A DNA stretch of 64,000 bases from Pseudoalteromonas piscicida (GCF_002208135.1 NZ_CP021647.1:747501-811500), one strand, 5' to 3'; counted from the stretch's first letter, positions 20,567 to 30,861 are shown. Notes: generated from the letters alone by a model not told the origin. Numbers and translations: made by a program.

Positions 20567-21466
20567 GTGATTATGGTTTCATTATTGCGTCAACCGCTCG
20601 CTCAGTTTCTACTTGTTGGCTTTACATTATTTATCGCGTATCGCCAGTATGTAGTTCCGACACAGATCCAAGAGCGGACTATTGAGATCAGTGATCAACG
20701 ATTAAAAAATTACTGGCAATTCCGAACCAAACGCTTCGACGCAGAGGCGGTTGAGGTAGAATTTGGCATCTTATCTTCGACTCAGAAGCTGCACTTAATC
20801 CAAGACTATGTCCGTGAAGAAGTGTTGTTTCGAGAAGCAAATAATTTGGAATTGGCAAAAAATGACTTTGTTATTCGCCAACGTCTTATTCAGAAAATGG
20901 AATTTCTTAGTCGTGACTTTGCTGAGGCGGAGCTGTCAGAAGCGCAGGTAAATTCATACTATCAAAGCCACCAACAAAATTACCGTAAACCTGCATCATT
21001 AACATTTAGCCATATATTTTTTAGCAATACTGCTGATATTGCGCAACAAGGAAGACTAGTTGAATTACGAGCGCAGCTGAATGGTGAGCAGGTGACGCCA
21101 GAGCGTGCTGGCGACCTTGGTGAAGCATTTCTATACAACCGTCATTATATGAAGCGTAATGTTGACGTGGTTAAAAGCCACTTTGGCTCACTGTTTACTC
21201 AAAACCTACAACAACTGCCGGTCACGAGTGGAAAATGGTTAGGACCTATCGCATCGGAACATGGTTGGCATCTCGTATTTTTGTTAGATAGAGAAGCCGC
21301 GAGGTTACCAAAGTTTGATGAAATTAAAGATAACGTTATTGCTGATGCCCACAACTTTTATCGTAGGAAGGTTTCAGATGAACTGATAGCGGGGCTCATT
21401 GATGGTTACCACGTCGTTAATTTAAGCAGCGTAATGGTCAACGAAGTCAAGGGGGAAACTCAATGA
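20567..21466 (+). CDS. Membrane-anchored parvulin-type peptidyl-prolyl isomerase
   Basis: A 299-residue protein with an N-terminal membrane segment (about 6-24), a SurA/PpiD-like helical region ('YVREEVLFREANNLELAKNDFVIRQRL') and a rotamase domain (about 140-255; 'LTFSHIFFS', 'GDLGEAFLYNRH', 'GPIASEHGWHLVFLLDRE'). It folds or delivers exported proteins in the periplasm. The GTG at 20567 follows AAGG closely; ATG at 20573 is an alternative. The stop overlaps the next gene. Co-location with the TonB receptor suggests it chaperones that receptor or the DUF3604 protein; this is inference. Confidence 0.75.
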   Translation: MIMVSLLRQPLAQFLLVGFTLFIAYRQYVVPTQIQERTIEISDQRLKNYWQFRTKRFDAEAVEVEFGILSSTQKLHLIQDYVREEVLFREANNLELAKNDFVIRQRLIQKMEFLSRDFAEAELSEAQVNSYYQSHQQNYRKPASLTFSHIFFSNTADIAQQGRLVELRAQLNGEQVTPERAGDLGEAFLYNRHYMKRNVDVVKSHFGSLFTQNLQQLPVTSGKWLGPIASEHGWHLVFLLDREAARLPKFDEIKDNVIADAHNFYRRKVSDELIAGLIDGYHVVNLSSVMVNEVKGETQ

Positions 21467-22476
21467 TGCAGAACAGTCGAATTTTGTTACTGTGTTTGAC
21501 CATGTGTTTGGTTACCTTTAGTCAGCAGATCCATGCTCATGACGCTCGGCCCATTGTGATTGAAATAAATCAACGTGCGCAATTGGCAGATATTAATATT
21601 AAGGTACCAGCGTCATTGTCAGCTGATTCATTACCGAGGATAACCATTGATGCTCAGTGTGAGGGAAAGGCGGAAAGTCGCCTCCGACATCAATCTGGCG
21701 CGTTTCTCATGTCACAAACTGTGCAGTGTGAACAGTCCATAGCAGGTCGTCAACTCAATATCCACTTTCCAGCCAGTAACCCGTCATTATCGACTCTGGT
21801 TACTGTGAACCTAGAGAATGGTCAACAGCATTCGCAATTATTAGCACCACAGCAAACTGATTGGCAGATACCAAGCGAAGAAAACGCTAGAGGAATTGTT
21901 TGGCAATATACTCAAATGGGTGCTTTACACATTTTTGCAGGTTGGGACCATCTATTATTCGTATTGTGTCTAGTGATACTAGCTGGCAGCCTACGTCGCA
22001 TTGCTATTACCGCTACGGGCTTTACCTTTGGTCACTCAATTACGCTGATCGCCACAGCACTCAATTGGATTCGTGTACCGACAGCGTTTTGCGAGATATT
22101 AATTGCTTTGAGCATTGTGTTTATGGCGGTAGAAATTGCAAAAGGAGACAAGCTGTTATGGGGTTATCGCCAACCCGTATTGGTCGCTACTAGCTTTGGC
22201 TTGATACATGGCTTTGGCTTTGCTGCAGTTCTCGATGAAATTGGCTTACCGCAAGTAGAGCTATTTTGGGGGTTGGTGTCTTTTAATGTTGGTATAGAGC
22301 TGGGTCAGCTCACCTTTATTATCACTGTTGTTACTGTCTTCAAAATCGCTTCTCAGATCCCTTTGCTGCAATGGGTAAAACATATTCCTTCTCAGACTTA
22401 TATCTACGTCATTGGCAGTGTCGCAGCGTTTTGGTTTTGGCAACGCTCAATATCACTTTTTTATCCAGAGGTATAA
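21463..22476 (+). CDS. HupE/UreJ-family membrane protein
   Basis: A 337-residue protein. A signal peptide ending near 'IHAHDA' is followed by a 150-residue periplasmic beta-rich part, then six or seven membrane helices with the family signatures 'GWDHLLFVLCLVILAG', 'FTFGHSITL' and 'HGFGFA'. HupE and UreJ relatives move nickel or cobalt for hydrogenase or urease, with His/Asp residues in the first helices; neither enzyme is nearby. The long soluble N-terminal domain is typical of the form found with DUF3604 genes. It may supply a metal to the neighbouring DUF3604 enzyme, which is my inference. Confidence 0.75.
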   Translation: MMQNSRILLLCLTMCLVTFSQQIHAHDARPIVIEINQRAQLADINIKVPASLSADSLPRITIDAQCEGKAESRLRHQSGAFLMSQTVQCEQSIAGRQLNIHFPASNPSLSTLVTVNLENGQQHSQLLAPQQTDWQIPSEENARGIVWQYTQMGALHIFAGWDHLLFVLCLVILAGSLRRIAITATGFTFGHSITLIATALNWIRVPTAFCEILIALSIVFMAVEIAKGDKLLWGYRQPVLVATSFGLIHGFGFAAVLDEIGLPQVELFWGLVSFNVGIELGQLTFIITVVTVFKIASQIPLLQWVKHIPSQTYIYVIGSVAAFWFWQRSISLFYPEV

Positions 22477-22478
22477 AC

Positions 22479-24319
22479 ATGCACAAGATAAACTCTTTAA
22501 AACTGATGGTGCTCTTTCTATTTATTCTGGTGGGAGAGGTAAGAGGAGTCGAACGCCAGTTATTATGGGGTGATACACATTTACATACATCATATTCTAT
22601 TGATGCGTATTTAATGGGTAATAAAGATGCCACGCCGGATACCGCTTATCGCTTCGCTAAAGGTTTACCTGTGGTGCACCCTTACTCCGGGGTTAAAGTG
22701 CAGACCAATACCCCTCTTGACTTTTTAGTCGTGTCTGACCACGGTGAATATTTGGGGATCATTCAAAAAGTGTTTGCGGGTGATCCGTTATTAATGCAAA
22801 CGGAAATAGGTCGACGTTGGAACCAGTTAGCGAATAGTGGCAAAGGGCGACAAGTATATTTTGAAGCGTTGGGTGAGCATGCTAATAAGCGTAAACCTTC
22901 GCCAGAATTGCAACAAGAGGATGTACGAGCGAGCGTATGGAGTGAAATTGTTGACGCGGCTGAGCGTCACTATCAACCGGGTAGCTTTACCACCTTTGTT
23001 GGTTGGGAGTGGAGTTCAATAACTGATGGTGCCAATTTGCACCGTGTCGTAATTTCGGATGCGGATAAAAGCTCAGCAAAAGCATTTCTACCTTACACCT
23101 TATTTGACAGTGACAAACCAGAAGATCTTTGGCAATGGCTAGAGCAAACATCGGCACGAACTGGGGTGGATTTTGTAGCTATTCCACATAACTCAAATAT
23201 CAGCAAGGGGCTAATGTTTCCGATAACAGATAGTAACGGTAGTCCAATTGATATAGGTTACGCCAAAACCCGCATGCGCTGGGAGCCGGTCGTGGAAGTC
23301 ACGCAAATAAAAGGAGATTCGGAAACACATCCAAGTTTGTCACCCAATGATGAGTTTTCGGGGTATGAAAAATATGAACAAGCGATGCAAGTTGGAGTGC
23401 AGGGACCGGTAAAAGAAGAAGACACAAAAGCTAATTATGTTCGTTCTGCACTGCGTCGTGGTATTGAGTTGCAAGAAGAACTCGGCGTTAATCCCTATAA
23501 AGTCGGTATGATAGGTGCGTCTGATTCACACACTGCGCTTTCTACTGTAGAAGAAGATAACTTTTGGGGGAAAATGGCGATAGATTCTACCCCTGCCAAT
23601 ACTTTAGATCCTTCTAAGATTATTATCCCACCTCATTCAACAGGTATGGATATGAGTGCTGCGGGTATCGCCGGTGTATGGGCTGAAGAAAATACCCGTG
23701 AAAGTATCATTGCGGCATTTAAGCGTAAAGAAGTATATGCAACCACAGGGCCTCGCATTCGGTTACGTGTATTTGCCGGTTACCAATTCACCGCCCAAGA
23801 TGCAAGTCACCCTGACTTAGCTAGAATTGGGTATGTCAAAGGCGAGCCTATGGGCAGCGACCTACCGATAGCGCCAGACGGGCAGGCACCAATGCTTTTA
23901 ATTGAGGCCGTTAAAGACCCACAAGGGCAGCACTTGACCGTGTACAAGTGATAAAAGGATGGGTTGATTCTCAAGGGCATAGCCACGAAAAGATCTTTGA
24001 TGTCGTTTGGTCGGGCGATCGCAAAATAAACGCCAGCGGCAAGGTGCCTAAAATAGAGAGCACTGTTAATCTAACCACCCTCAATTATGATAATCGAAGC
24101 GGATCGTCTCGTTTAGCGAGTGTTTGGCAAGATCCCGAATTCAAACCAGAGCAACAAGCCTTTTACTACGTACGGGTGTTAGAAATTCCAACACCCAGAC
24201 ATACCCTATATGACGCAGTCGCTTTAAACGTTAAGCACCCCAAGCATTACCCCACAACAATACAAGAGCGCGCTTATAGTTCACCTATTTGGTATACGCC
24301 ATTGAATAAGGAGAAGTAG
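22479..24319 (+). pseudogene. DUF3604 PHP-like protein (single-base frame break)
   Basis: An exported protein of about 613 residues read as two frames. The start at 22479, three bases after the previous stop, opens a signal peptide. 'LLWGDTHLHTSYSIDAY' (H-x-H) and 'DFLVVSDHGEYLG' (SDHGE) are the metal ligands of the PHP phosphoesterase fold, and 'VAIPHNSN' and 'MIGASDSHTALS' add further ligands. The frame is lost near 23936; one extra G gives 'HLDRVQVIKGWVDSQG' and continues to 'SSPIWYTPLNKEK'. The break lies about 120 residues from the end, so all visible metal ligands are before it. The substrate of DUF3604 proteins is not known to me. Confidence 0.8.
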
Positions 24320-24322
24320 ACG

Positions 24323-25387
24323 ATGACTACAATGAAATCCATTTGCATGCGCGAGGGTGAAATCATCCTTAATGAAATAGATATACCAAAACCCAAATCA
24401 GGACAGGTGCTGGTAAAGAGTCTGGCGTGTGGTATTTGTGGCTCAGACTTACATATCACACGTCATGGAGATGAAGTATTTGATATATATAAAAAGCTTG
24501 GAGTCATGTCCGATGTTGCAGGTGCAAGTACAGATATAATGTTAGGTCATGAATTTGCGGCTGAAGTTGTATCTTTTGGCGCGAATACTAAAGGCAATAT
24601 TGCAATAGGTACACGAGTCACATGTGTGCCTTTACTAATGAGTCAAGGAGGAGTTGGGATAGGTGTTACCCCTGACGTACATGGTGCTTATTCTGAGTAT
24701 TTTATCGTTGATGAAGCATTATTGCTGCCGATACCGGAAACAGTTTCTTCAGCTGCGGCTGCGCTTACAGAACCTTTAGCGGTAGGGCTACACGCAGTGA
24801 ATCGTTCAGAGATCAAAACTGAGGACATCGCGTTGGTTGCTGGTTGTGGCTCTATTGGTTTGGCCGCAATCGCCGCATTAAGAATTCGAGGGGTAAAGCA
24901 TATTATTGCATCTGATCCTCAAGAGAATAAAAGGAAAGTGGCGCAGCAGTTTGGAGCCACTCACACCGTGGATCCGATTCAGATAGATGAGGTGACTTTT
25001 GCCGCAAAACTTGCTGGCGAAAATCGTGTTGTGATCTTTGAGTGTGTTGGTGTTCACCAGTTAATAAATAGCTTTATTGTGCGTGCGCCAATGAGAGCAA
25101 CTCTTGTAATTACGGGCATTCACACCGCAGACACGCAAGTCAACTTCGGATATGCAACGGTAAAGGAAATGGATATTAAATGTTCTTATTACTATAAACC
25201 CGAAGAATTTGCAGAGTCTTTGCAGAATATCGCAGATGATAAAGTGGATTGGCAAAAAATGTGTACCGGTAAAGTCGGTATTGACGGTGTTACTGAAGCG
25301 ATTGGCACATTACTGAAGCCAAATGATCACATTAAAGTGATCATTGAACCATGGCGCAACGGATCATTAATGCAAGTTGGAAAATAG
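24323..25387 (+). CDS. Medium-chain zinc-type alcohol dehydrogenase
   Basis: A 354-residue cytoplasmic NAD(P)-dependent oxidoreductase. The catalytic domain has 'ACGICGSDLHITRHG' and 'LGHEFAAEVV', giving Cys, His and Glu for the catalytic zinc; the four-cysteine structural-zinc loop is absent, replaced by 'LLMSQGGVGIGVTPDVHGAYSEYF'. The Rossmann part is 'ALVAGCGSIGLAAIAALR'. Six further residues of the island are catabolic enzymes in the same direction with short gaps (3 and 9 bases on either side), so it belongs to one operon. It likely oxidises an alcohol intermediate of the island's unknown substrate. Confidence 0.8.
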   Translation: MTTMKSICMREGEIILNEIDIPKPKSGQVLVKSLACGICGSDLHITRHGDEVFDIYKKLGVMSDVAGASTDIMLGHEFAAEVVSFGANTKGNIAIGTRVTCVPLLMSQGGVGIGVTPDVHGAYSEYFIVDEALLLPIPETVSSAAAALTEPLAVGLHAVNRSEIKTEDIALVAGCGSIGLAAIAALRIRGVKHIIASDPQENKRKVAQQFGATHTVDPIQIDEVTFAAKLAGENRVVIFECVGVHQLINSFIVRAPMRATLVITGIHTADTQVNFGYATVKEMDIKCSYYYKPEEFAESLQNIADDKVDWQKMCTGKVGIDGVTEAIGTLLKPNDHIKVIIEPWRNGSLMQVGK

Positions 25388-25396
25388 GGAAGCAAG

Positions 25397-26386
25397 ATGC
25401 GAAAGATATTTATTACAGGTGCAGGTGGCTTTATAGGTCGCCATTTGGTTGCTGAATTATTAAAAAGAGATGTGGTGATCACAGCATTAATGTTGCCGGG
25501 TGAGTCTGTACCGACAGAATGGGGCAGCAAGGTACGCATTATTACTGGTGATGTAAGGGAATTGGTTGAGCTTGATGATGACATAGGCGCGTTTGACACG
25601 ATTTTTCACTTAGCTGCGATTGTGAGTGATTGGGGAGGGAAACGAGAGCATGTTGACATTACTGTGAATGGCACAAAGCAGGCGATTGAACTGGCAGTTA
25701 AAAACAGTGCTCGCTTTGTCGTTACTACCAGTGTTGCGGCATTCGGTAGTGCGATGGGGAGTGGCTTTTTAGACGAAAGTACGCCATGCGGTAAACCAGC
25801 ATCAAATTATGAATATGTTAAACAGATCCAGGAGCAAGTAACGCTAGAAGCAGTGACGCAAAGGGGGCTAAATGCAGTCATTATTCGCCCTGCTAATGTC
25901 TATGGTGTAGGTAGCGTATGGGTAACACGTTTTATTGATTTAATGAACCAGAAAAAGCCCGTGTTAATGGGAGACGGAAAATGGGACGCAGGTTTAGTTC
26001 ACGTCCAGCACGTTGTTCAAGGGCTTATTCTTGCAGCGGAAAAAGCAGACATAGGCAGTGGAGAAATTTTTATCATTGCTGATGAACCAGGCGTTACCTG
26101 GCAAAACTATTTAGCCGCGTTATCAGAAGCACTAGAACTGCCAGAAGCAAAGGGAATTCCAAATTGGCTAGCGAGAATATTAGCACCGGTGTTGGAATGG
26201 ATTGGGCATCTAGTTAATCAAAAGAATGCCCCTTTGGTGACCAACTTGGCTTATCGCTTAGTGGGTGTTGAAAGCATTTTTGTTAATAAGAAAGCCAAAC
26301 AAAAATTAGGCTATAAGCCTAACATCACGCTTGATAAGGCTATGGAAGAAATAAAGCAGTATTACTCAAGTAAGAATTGTAATTAA
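25397..26386 (+). CDS. NAD-dependent epimerase/dehydratase-like dehydrogenase
   Basis: A 329-residue extended short-chain dehydrogenase. The nucleotide loop is G-A-G-G-F-I-G at the N-terminus, the substrate-site Y-x-x-x-K is in 'ASNYEYVKQIQEQ', and 'IIRPANVYGVGS' follows as usual. In catabolic operons such enzymes act on beta-hydroxy ketones, cinnamyl-type or steroid-type substrates rather than nucleotide sugars. Here it sits between an alcohol dehydrogenase and a dioxygenase-like cupin, so a role in the same oxidation route is inferred. Confidence 0.75.
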   Translation: MRKIFITGAGGFIGRHLVAELLKRDVVITALMLPGESVPTEWGSKVRIITGDVRELVELDDDIGAFDTIFHLAAIVSDWGGKREHVDITVNGTKQAIELAVKNSARFVVTTSVAAFGSAMGSGFLDESTPCGKPASNYEYVKQIQEQVTLEAVTQRGLNAVIIRPANVYGVGSVWVTRFIDLMNQKKPVLMGDGKWDAGLVHVQHVVQGLILAAEKADIGSGEIFIIADEPGVTWQNYLAALSEALELPEAKGIPNWLARILAPVLEWIGHLVNQKNAPLVTNLAYRLVGVESIFVNKKAKQKLGYKPNITLDKAMEEIKQYYSSKNCN

Positions 26387-26399
26387 TTAGGAGAGAGTC

Positions 26400-26903
26400 A
26401 TGCAATTACCCACAGTTATTAATCATCAAGAATCACTATTAACGCTAAATACTAATGATGGAGGATTTGTAAAAGATGTATTACCTGGCGTGCACGTGTC
26501 GCCATTATTTCTGGATTCTGAGAACGGTGTATGGGTATTAAGGGTCTTATTTGAGCCTGGTGTCACATTACCCAAGCACTTTCACACAGGTGTTGTGCAT
26601 TTGTACACTATGAGTGGCAGTTGGCATTATCTTGAATATCCTGATCAACCTCAAACGGCGGGTAGTTATTTATATGAACCTGGTGGTTCAATACACCAGT
26701 TCCATACGCCAAAATCTAATGAAGGCGTGACGGATACGGTTATGTTTATACAAGGTTCAAATATTAATTTTGACGGAGATGGAAACTTTATAAATATAAT
26801 GGATGCAGGTTGGATAGAAAGAGCGATAATTGAAGCTGCAAAGCTAAATGGTGAGAAAGTTAAATATATTAAACCTAGTGGCATTGCTAATTATAATGAA
26901 TAA
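26400..26903 (+). CDS. Cupin, 2,4'-dihydroxyacetophenone dioxygenase-like
   Basis: A 167-residue protein with a single cupin barrel. 'VLFEPGVTLPKHFHTGVVHLYTMSGSWHYLEYPD' has the H-x-H...  first motif and 'GSYLYEPGGSIHQFHTP' the second, giving a three-histidine iron site. Length and motifs fit the 2,4'-dihydroxyacetophenone dioxygenase family, which splits an aryl-ketone side chain between the carbonyl and the hydroxymethyl carbon. A 13-base gap with AGGAGAG precedes it. The true substrate is unknown, but an aromatic or other hydroxy-ketone fits the flanking dehydrogenases and acyl-CoA ligase. Confidence 0.7.
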   Translation: MQLPTVINHQESLLTLNTNDGGFVKDVLPGVHVSPLFLDSENGVWVLRVLFEPGVTLPKHFHTGVVHLYTMSGSWHYLEYPDQPQTAGSYLYEPGGSIHQFHTPKSNEGVTDTVMFIQGSNINFDGDGNFINIMDAGWIERAIIEAAKLNGEKVKYIKPSGIANYNE

Positions 26904-26992
26904 ATATAGTCACCTGTTTTCTGCTTCCTCAATGGCGTCTGCTACAAGTTATTGAGGAGGCTGTTTCAAGAGAAAAATGTAGAGGTAATTAA

Positions 26993-28550
26993 ATGCTTTC
27001 CAGTATTAGTAAATATCAAAATCTCAATCAGTTTATCTGTGAGGCAATGAAACGTTTCGCTGAACTACCGTCATATAGTTGTTTGGGTCAAACTGTAACT
27101 TTCGAATACATTGATAAAAAGTCAACTGCTCTGGCTGCATACTATCAATCGCTAGGTTTACAGGCCGGAGATCGCATTGCTATTCAGCTACCAAATTTAA
27201 TCCAATACCCTATTGCGACCTATGCCGCATTTAAAGCTGGGCTTATTGTTGTTAATACTAATCCATTTTATACACCAAGAGAAATGAAGTATCAATTTAA
27301 TGATTCAGGTGCTAAAGCGATTGTTATATTGAGTGACTTATGTCCGACGTTAGAAGAAATATACGCTGAAACACTTATCGAACACGTAATTGTTACTGAT
27401 ATCTATGATTTAATAAATGATGAAGTGGGGTTATATAATGATAAGGTAATTCGCTTTAATTATGCGATTGAAAAGGGCGAAGAGTTGCCGTTAATTTGCT
27501 CTAGTGCAGAGCTTGATGATGTAGCGATATTACAATATACCGGCGGTACTACAGGGGTGTCAAAAGGAGCTCAGTTAACGCACCGAAATTTAATTGCTAA
27601 TACTTTTCAAGCATCAGAACGCCTTGGTGATTATTTAAAAGAAGAGCAGGAGATTTTTGTTTGTCCACTTCCGCTATATCATATATACGCGCTTATGATG
27701 AATATGTTTCTGGTTTTTCATAAAGGAGGATTGAACGTGCTTATACCAAACCCGCGTGACTATGATGCATTTATTGGTGCGATAGAAGAATTTTCTATTA
27801 CTGGGTTTTCTGGAATTAATACTTTATTTGTTGGTTTGTGCAATCAATCAAAATTTCGTCAGTTAGATTTTAGTAAGCTAAGATTAACTCTTTCAGGCGG
27901 TACAGCATTAACGAGTGCCGCTGCTTCAATTTGGCGAGACGTGACAGGCTGTAATATTACAGAGGGTTTGGCTTATCTGAAACTTCGCCCGTGGTCACTT
28001 TAAATACACCAGGTAGCGAAGAAATTGGTACGGTTGGCCGTCCTCTTATAGGTACTGATGTTGAGTTTTGGGATGAAAATGATGTTCCGGTAGCTGATGG
28101 AAAATGTGGCCAAATAGTTGTGCGAGGTGAACAGGTGATGAAAGGGTATTGGAATATGCCGAAGCAAACTTCTGAGGTAATGACGGCTGAAGGCTTTTTT
28201 AAAACAGGGGATATTGGCCTGAGATTGTCAAATGGTCATATTAAAATTGTTGACCGATTAAAGGACATGATAATTGTTTCGGGTTTCAACGTTTATCCTA
28301 ACGAAATAGAAGACGTATTGGTGTCTCACCCAGCAATATTAGAAGCGGCTGTAGTTGGTAAAGCTGATGAGAAAACGGGTGAATCAGTACACGCTTATGT
28401 AACATTAAAGTCAGTTGCTGAAGAGAAAGACATTCTACTTTTTGTCGCGAGAAGTTAACAAACTATAAAATACCAAAAAAGGTAACAATTATGGAAAAAT
28501 TACCGAAATCTACCGTGGGTAAAACATTGCGCAGAGAGCTACGTAAATAG
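26993..28550 (+). pseudogene. Long-chain/aryl acyl-CoA ligase (two homopolymer frame breaks)
   Basis: Three frames together make an AMP-forming ligase of about 519 residues. Piece one has the A3 loop 'ILQYTGGTTGVSKGA' and ends near the A5 motif; piece two (about 27991) has 'LSETSPVVTLNTPGSEEIGTVGRPL', 'GFFKTGDIG' and 'IVDRLKDMIIVSGFNVYPNEIEDVL'; piece three ends '[19 protein letters not shown]', with the A10 lysine. One base is missing near 27964-27969 (expected 'EGFGLSETSP') and one T in 28439-28443 (expected '[17 protein letters not shown]'). Architecture is that of FadD. It activates an acid as CoA thioester at the end of the catabolic operon. Confidence 0.8.
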
Positions 28551-28732
28551 TTCCGCTGAAAGCATTAAATTAGTTTCAGGAGCGACTAAATAGCCCAAAG
28601 CAAGGACGTTAAAGTTTTACAGTCAAGCTCATGAGCTGATTTGTACAAACAGCAAAATTTTCCTCTTTTTTTCAAACTTAAGGTTTTCTTAATTTTCGCC
28701 TTTTAAAGTTTTTACATCAAAACGGGAAAGGT

Positions 28733-29380
28733 GTGAAAACGATGGGCGAAGCACTACAAGCAGTAAACTCACAAAGCCGCCTAAGATGGGCAAACAAAAC
28801 TTGCGGCGCGCGCGGTGAATTGGAGCACGCTATCCACAGTGGTTTTGCCCATGCTTTTGGCGCAGACATTCATGAGTATTATCCCCTTTTAAGTCATTTG
28901 AACTACCGCCAAAGCGATTGCTTCTTAGGTCTTAGATTTGCAACCAAAGACGCTTTATTTGTGGAACAGTATCTTAACTGCCCGGTAGAGCAGTGCCTCT
29001 CTATGGTAGCAGAACGCAGTCATATCGCCGAGCTTGGCAATTTGTTTTCAACAGGTCGAATGGCAACGCTAAGTCACTTTATTGTGCTGACGCAAGCTCT
29101 GCTTGAGAGTGACATCCGCTACTTGGTTTTTACGGCGACCAAACAAGTACGTGCGTTGATGAAATTATGTCAAGTCGAGGTTAACAAGATTTCTTTGGCA
29201 CACGGCACCATTGCTTCAGCCAAAGACTATGGCAGCTATTATCAATGTGCTCCCATGGTTTGTTCGGTCGATTTACATCAAGCCCAGCAGGTGATCACAA
29301 ACACCGAAATGTATCAACACTTATTACAAGGGCTCAAGATGGAAATCGCGAGCTTGAAAGAGGCATTTTTATATGTGTGA
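28733..29380 (+). CDS. Thermostable-hemolysin family protein
   Basis: A 215-residue protein of the family named after Vibrio delta-VPH 'thermostable hemolysin'. Recognisable stretches are 'FAHAFGADIHEYYPLL', 'FLGLRFATKDALFVEQYLNCPVEQ', 'VAERSHIAELGNLFSTGRMATLSHFIVL' and 'YLVFTATKQVRALMKLCQV'. The fold resembles GNAT acyltransferases, and no signal peptide is present, so an enzymatic role in the adjacent acyl pathway is more likely than lysis. The stop overlaps the next gene by eight bases. The start is GTG at 28733 or ATG at 28742. It is the first gene of an eight- or nine-gene run. Confidence 0.75.
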   Translation: MKTMGEALQAVNSQSRLRWANKTCGARGELEHAIHSGFAHAFGADIHEYYPLLSHLNYRQSDCFLGLRFATKDALFVEQYLNCPVEQCLSMVAERSHIAELGNLFSTGRMATLSHFIVLTQALLESDIRYLVFTATKQVRALMKLCQVEVNKISLAHGTIASAKDYGSYYQCAPMVCSVDLHQAQQVITNTEMYQHLLQGLKMEIASLKEAFLYV

Positions 29381-30848
29381 TTTCTTAAAAAAACTGCCAC
29401 ATCAAGACAGTGATGTGATTTTACAGCAGGGGCAAACTTGTCTCACTTTTGCTGAGGTAAAGTCTTACACGCAAGCATTGGCAGAGCGCTTTATTGTGAT
29501 GAATGGCGAGAGTGTTGCGGTTTCGCTAGACAACTCTATTGCTTGGCTATTGATAGATTTTGCATTGTTGCAAGCGAACAAAGTATCTATCCCAGTACCT
29601 CACTTTTTTACTACAGCGCAAGTAGAGCACACCCTTGAGCAGTCAAAAGCAAACTGGCTAATAAGCGATACTAGACTTGAAAGTAGCGCTGAATTTACGG
29701 TGTTGGATGTCTTTGGTCAGGCAATCTATGTATATCAAACTAGGTGCGAAAGCACAGGAAGCTATTTTCCTAAAACGCAAAAGATCACATACACCTCAGG
29801 TTCAACAGGTGCACCAAAAGGTGTGTGTCTGTCCTTTGAGAACCAGCTTGTAGTGGCGAGCAGTCTATGCGAAACCATCGCACTTAATCGCCCCAAGCAC
29901 TTATGTTTGTTACCGCTGCCCGTGTTGCTAGAAAACATCGCGGGTGTGTATGCGCCCCTACTAAGTGGTGGCATGGTTGAGGTAACTGAACTTGCATCTC
30001 TAGGTTTTTCGGGCAGCCAATTGCTCTATCCACAAAAGTTGCTGCAAAAGATAAGCGAAGTGCAGCCAAATAGCTTGATCTTAGTGCCTGAGCTGTTGCG
30101 TTGCCTTATCAGTGCGGCGCAGCAAGGGTGGCAACCACCTGCAAGCTTACGCTTTATTGCGGTAGGTGGCGCTAGAGTTGACGCAGAACTGTTACAGCAA
30201 GCCAAACAGTTGGGTTTACCTGTGTTTCAGGGGTATGGGCTTTCTGAGTCGGGGTCAGTTGTCGCGCTGAATACGGGTGAGCAAGATGGCAGCGTCGGTA
30301 GATTACTGCCTCATATTCAAGCGCGTATTGTGGCAGACGAGTTAGAGATCAAAGGTAATAACTTTTTAGGTTACTTAGGCGGCGAAGCAATAGCGCGAGA
30401 TGCGTGGTTAAAAACCGGCGACAGAGTATCGCAGCGAGGAGAGCATTTTGTCATTGAAGGTCGTCTTAAAAATGTCCTGATCAATAGTTTTGGTCGCAAT
30501 ATATCTCCTGAGTGGCCAGAGTCCGTTTTGCTTGCCTATATGCCTTTATTGCAATGCGTTGTGGTAGGTGACGGCAAGCCATTTTTAACGGCGCTTATAT
30601 ACACCCCTACACAGCTTAAAGCGGCCGTGATTGATAACGCCATTGAGCTTACCAACCAGCAACTCCCAGATTACGCGCAAATAAAACGTTACGTGCGTAT
30701 AGATGAAGCCTTTTCGGTGAGCAACGGCATGCTTACCGCGAACGGTAGACCAAAACGCGACGTAATTTTAGCTAATTTCGCGCAGCAAATTTCAGCGCTT
30801 TACTCCCAGAATCAATACGAAGTAGCAGAGCCTGAGGCTTCGATTTAA
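29373..30848 (+). CDS. AMP-dependent acyl ligase
   Basis: A 491-residue adenylating enzyme, somewhat shorter than FadD. 'ITYTSGSTGAPKGVCLS' is the A3 phosphate loop, 'FQGYGLSESGSVVAL' the A5 motif, 'WLKTGDRVSQRGEHFVIEGRLKNVLINSFGRNISPEWPE' spans A7-A8, and 'TANGRPKRDVI' has the A10 lysine. No carrier protein domain is attached and none was seen nearby. It likely activates a fatty or aryl acid for the neighbouring transferase, diiron protein and reductase. Overlaps the preceding gene, 13 bases before the next. Confidence 0.8.
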   Translation: MCDFLKKLPHQDSDVILQQGQTCLTFAEVKSYTQALAERFIVMNGESVAVSLDNSIAWLLIDFALLQANKVSIPVPHFFTTAQVEHTLEQSKANWLISDTRLESSAEFTVLDVFGQAIYVYQTRCESTGSYFPKTQKITYTSGSTGAPKGVCLSFENQLVVASSLCETIALNRPKHLCLLPLPVLLENIAGVYAPLLSGGMVEVTELASLGFSGSQLLYPQKLLQKISEVQPNSLILVPELLRCLISAAQQGWQPPASLRFIAVGGARVDAELLQQAKQLGLPVFQGYGLSESGSVVALNTGEQDGSVGRLLPHIQARIVADELEIKGNNFLGYLGGEAIARDAWLKTGDRVSQRGEHFVIEGRLKNVLINSFGRNISPEWPESVLLAYMPLLQCVVVGDGKPFLTALIYTPTQLKAAVIDNAIELTNQQLPDYAQIKRYVRIDEAFSVSNGMLTANGRPKRDVILANFAQQISALYSQNQYEVAEPEASI

Positions 30849-30861
30849 AAGGAAAACGACG

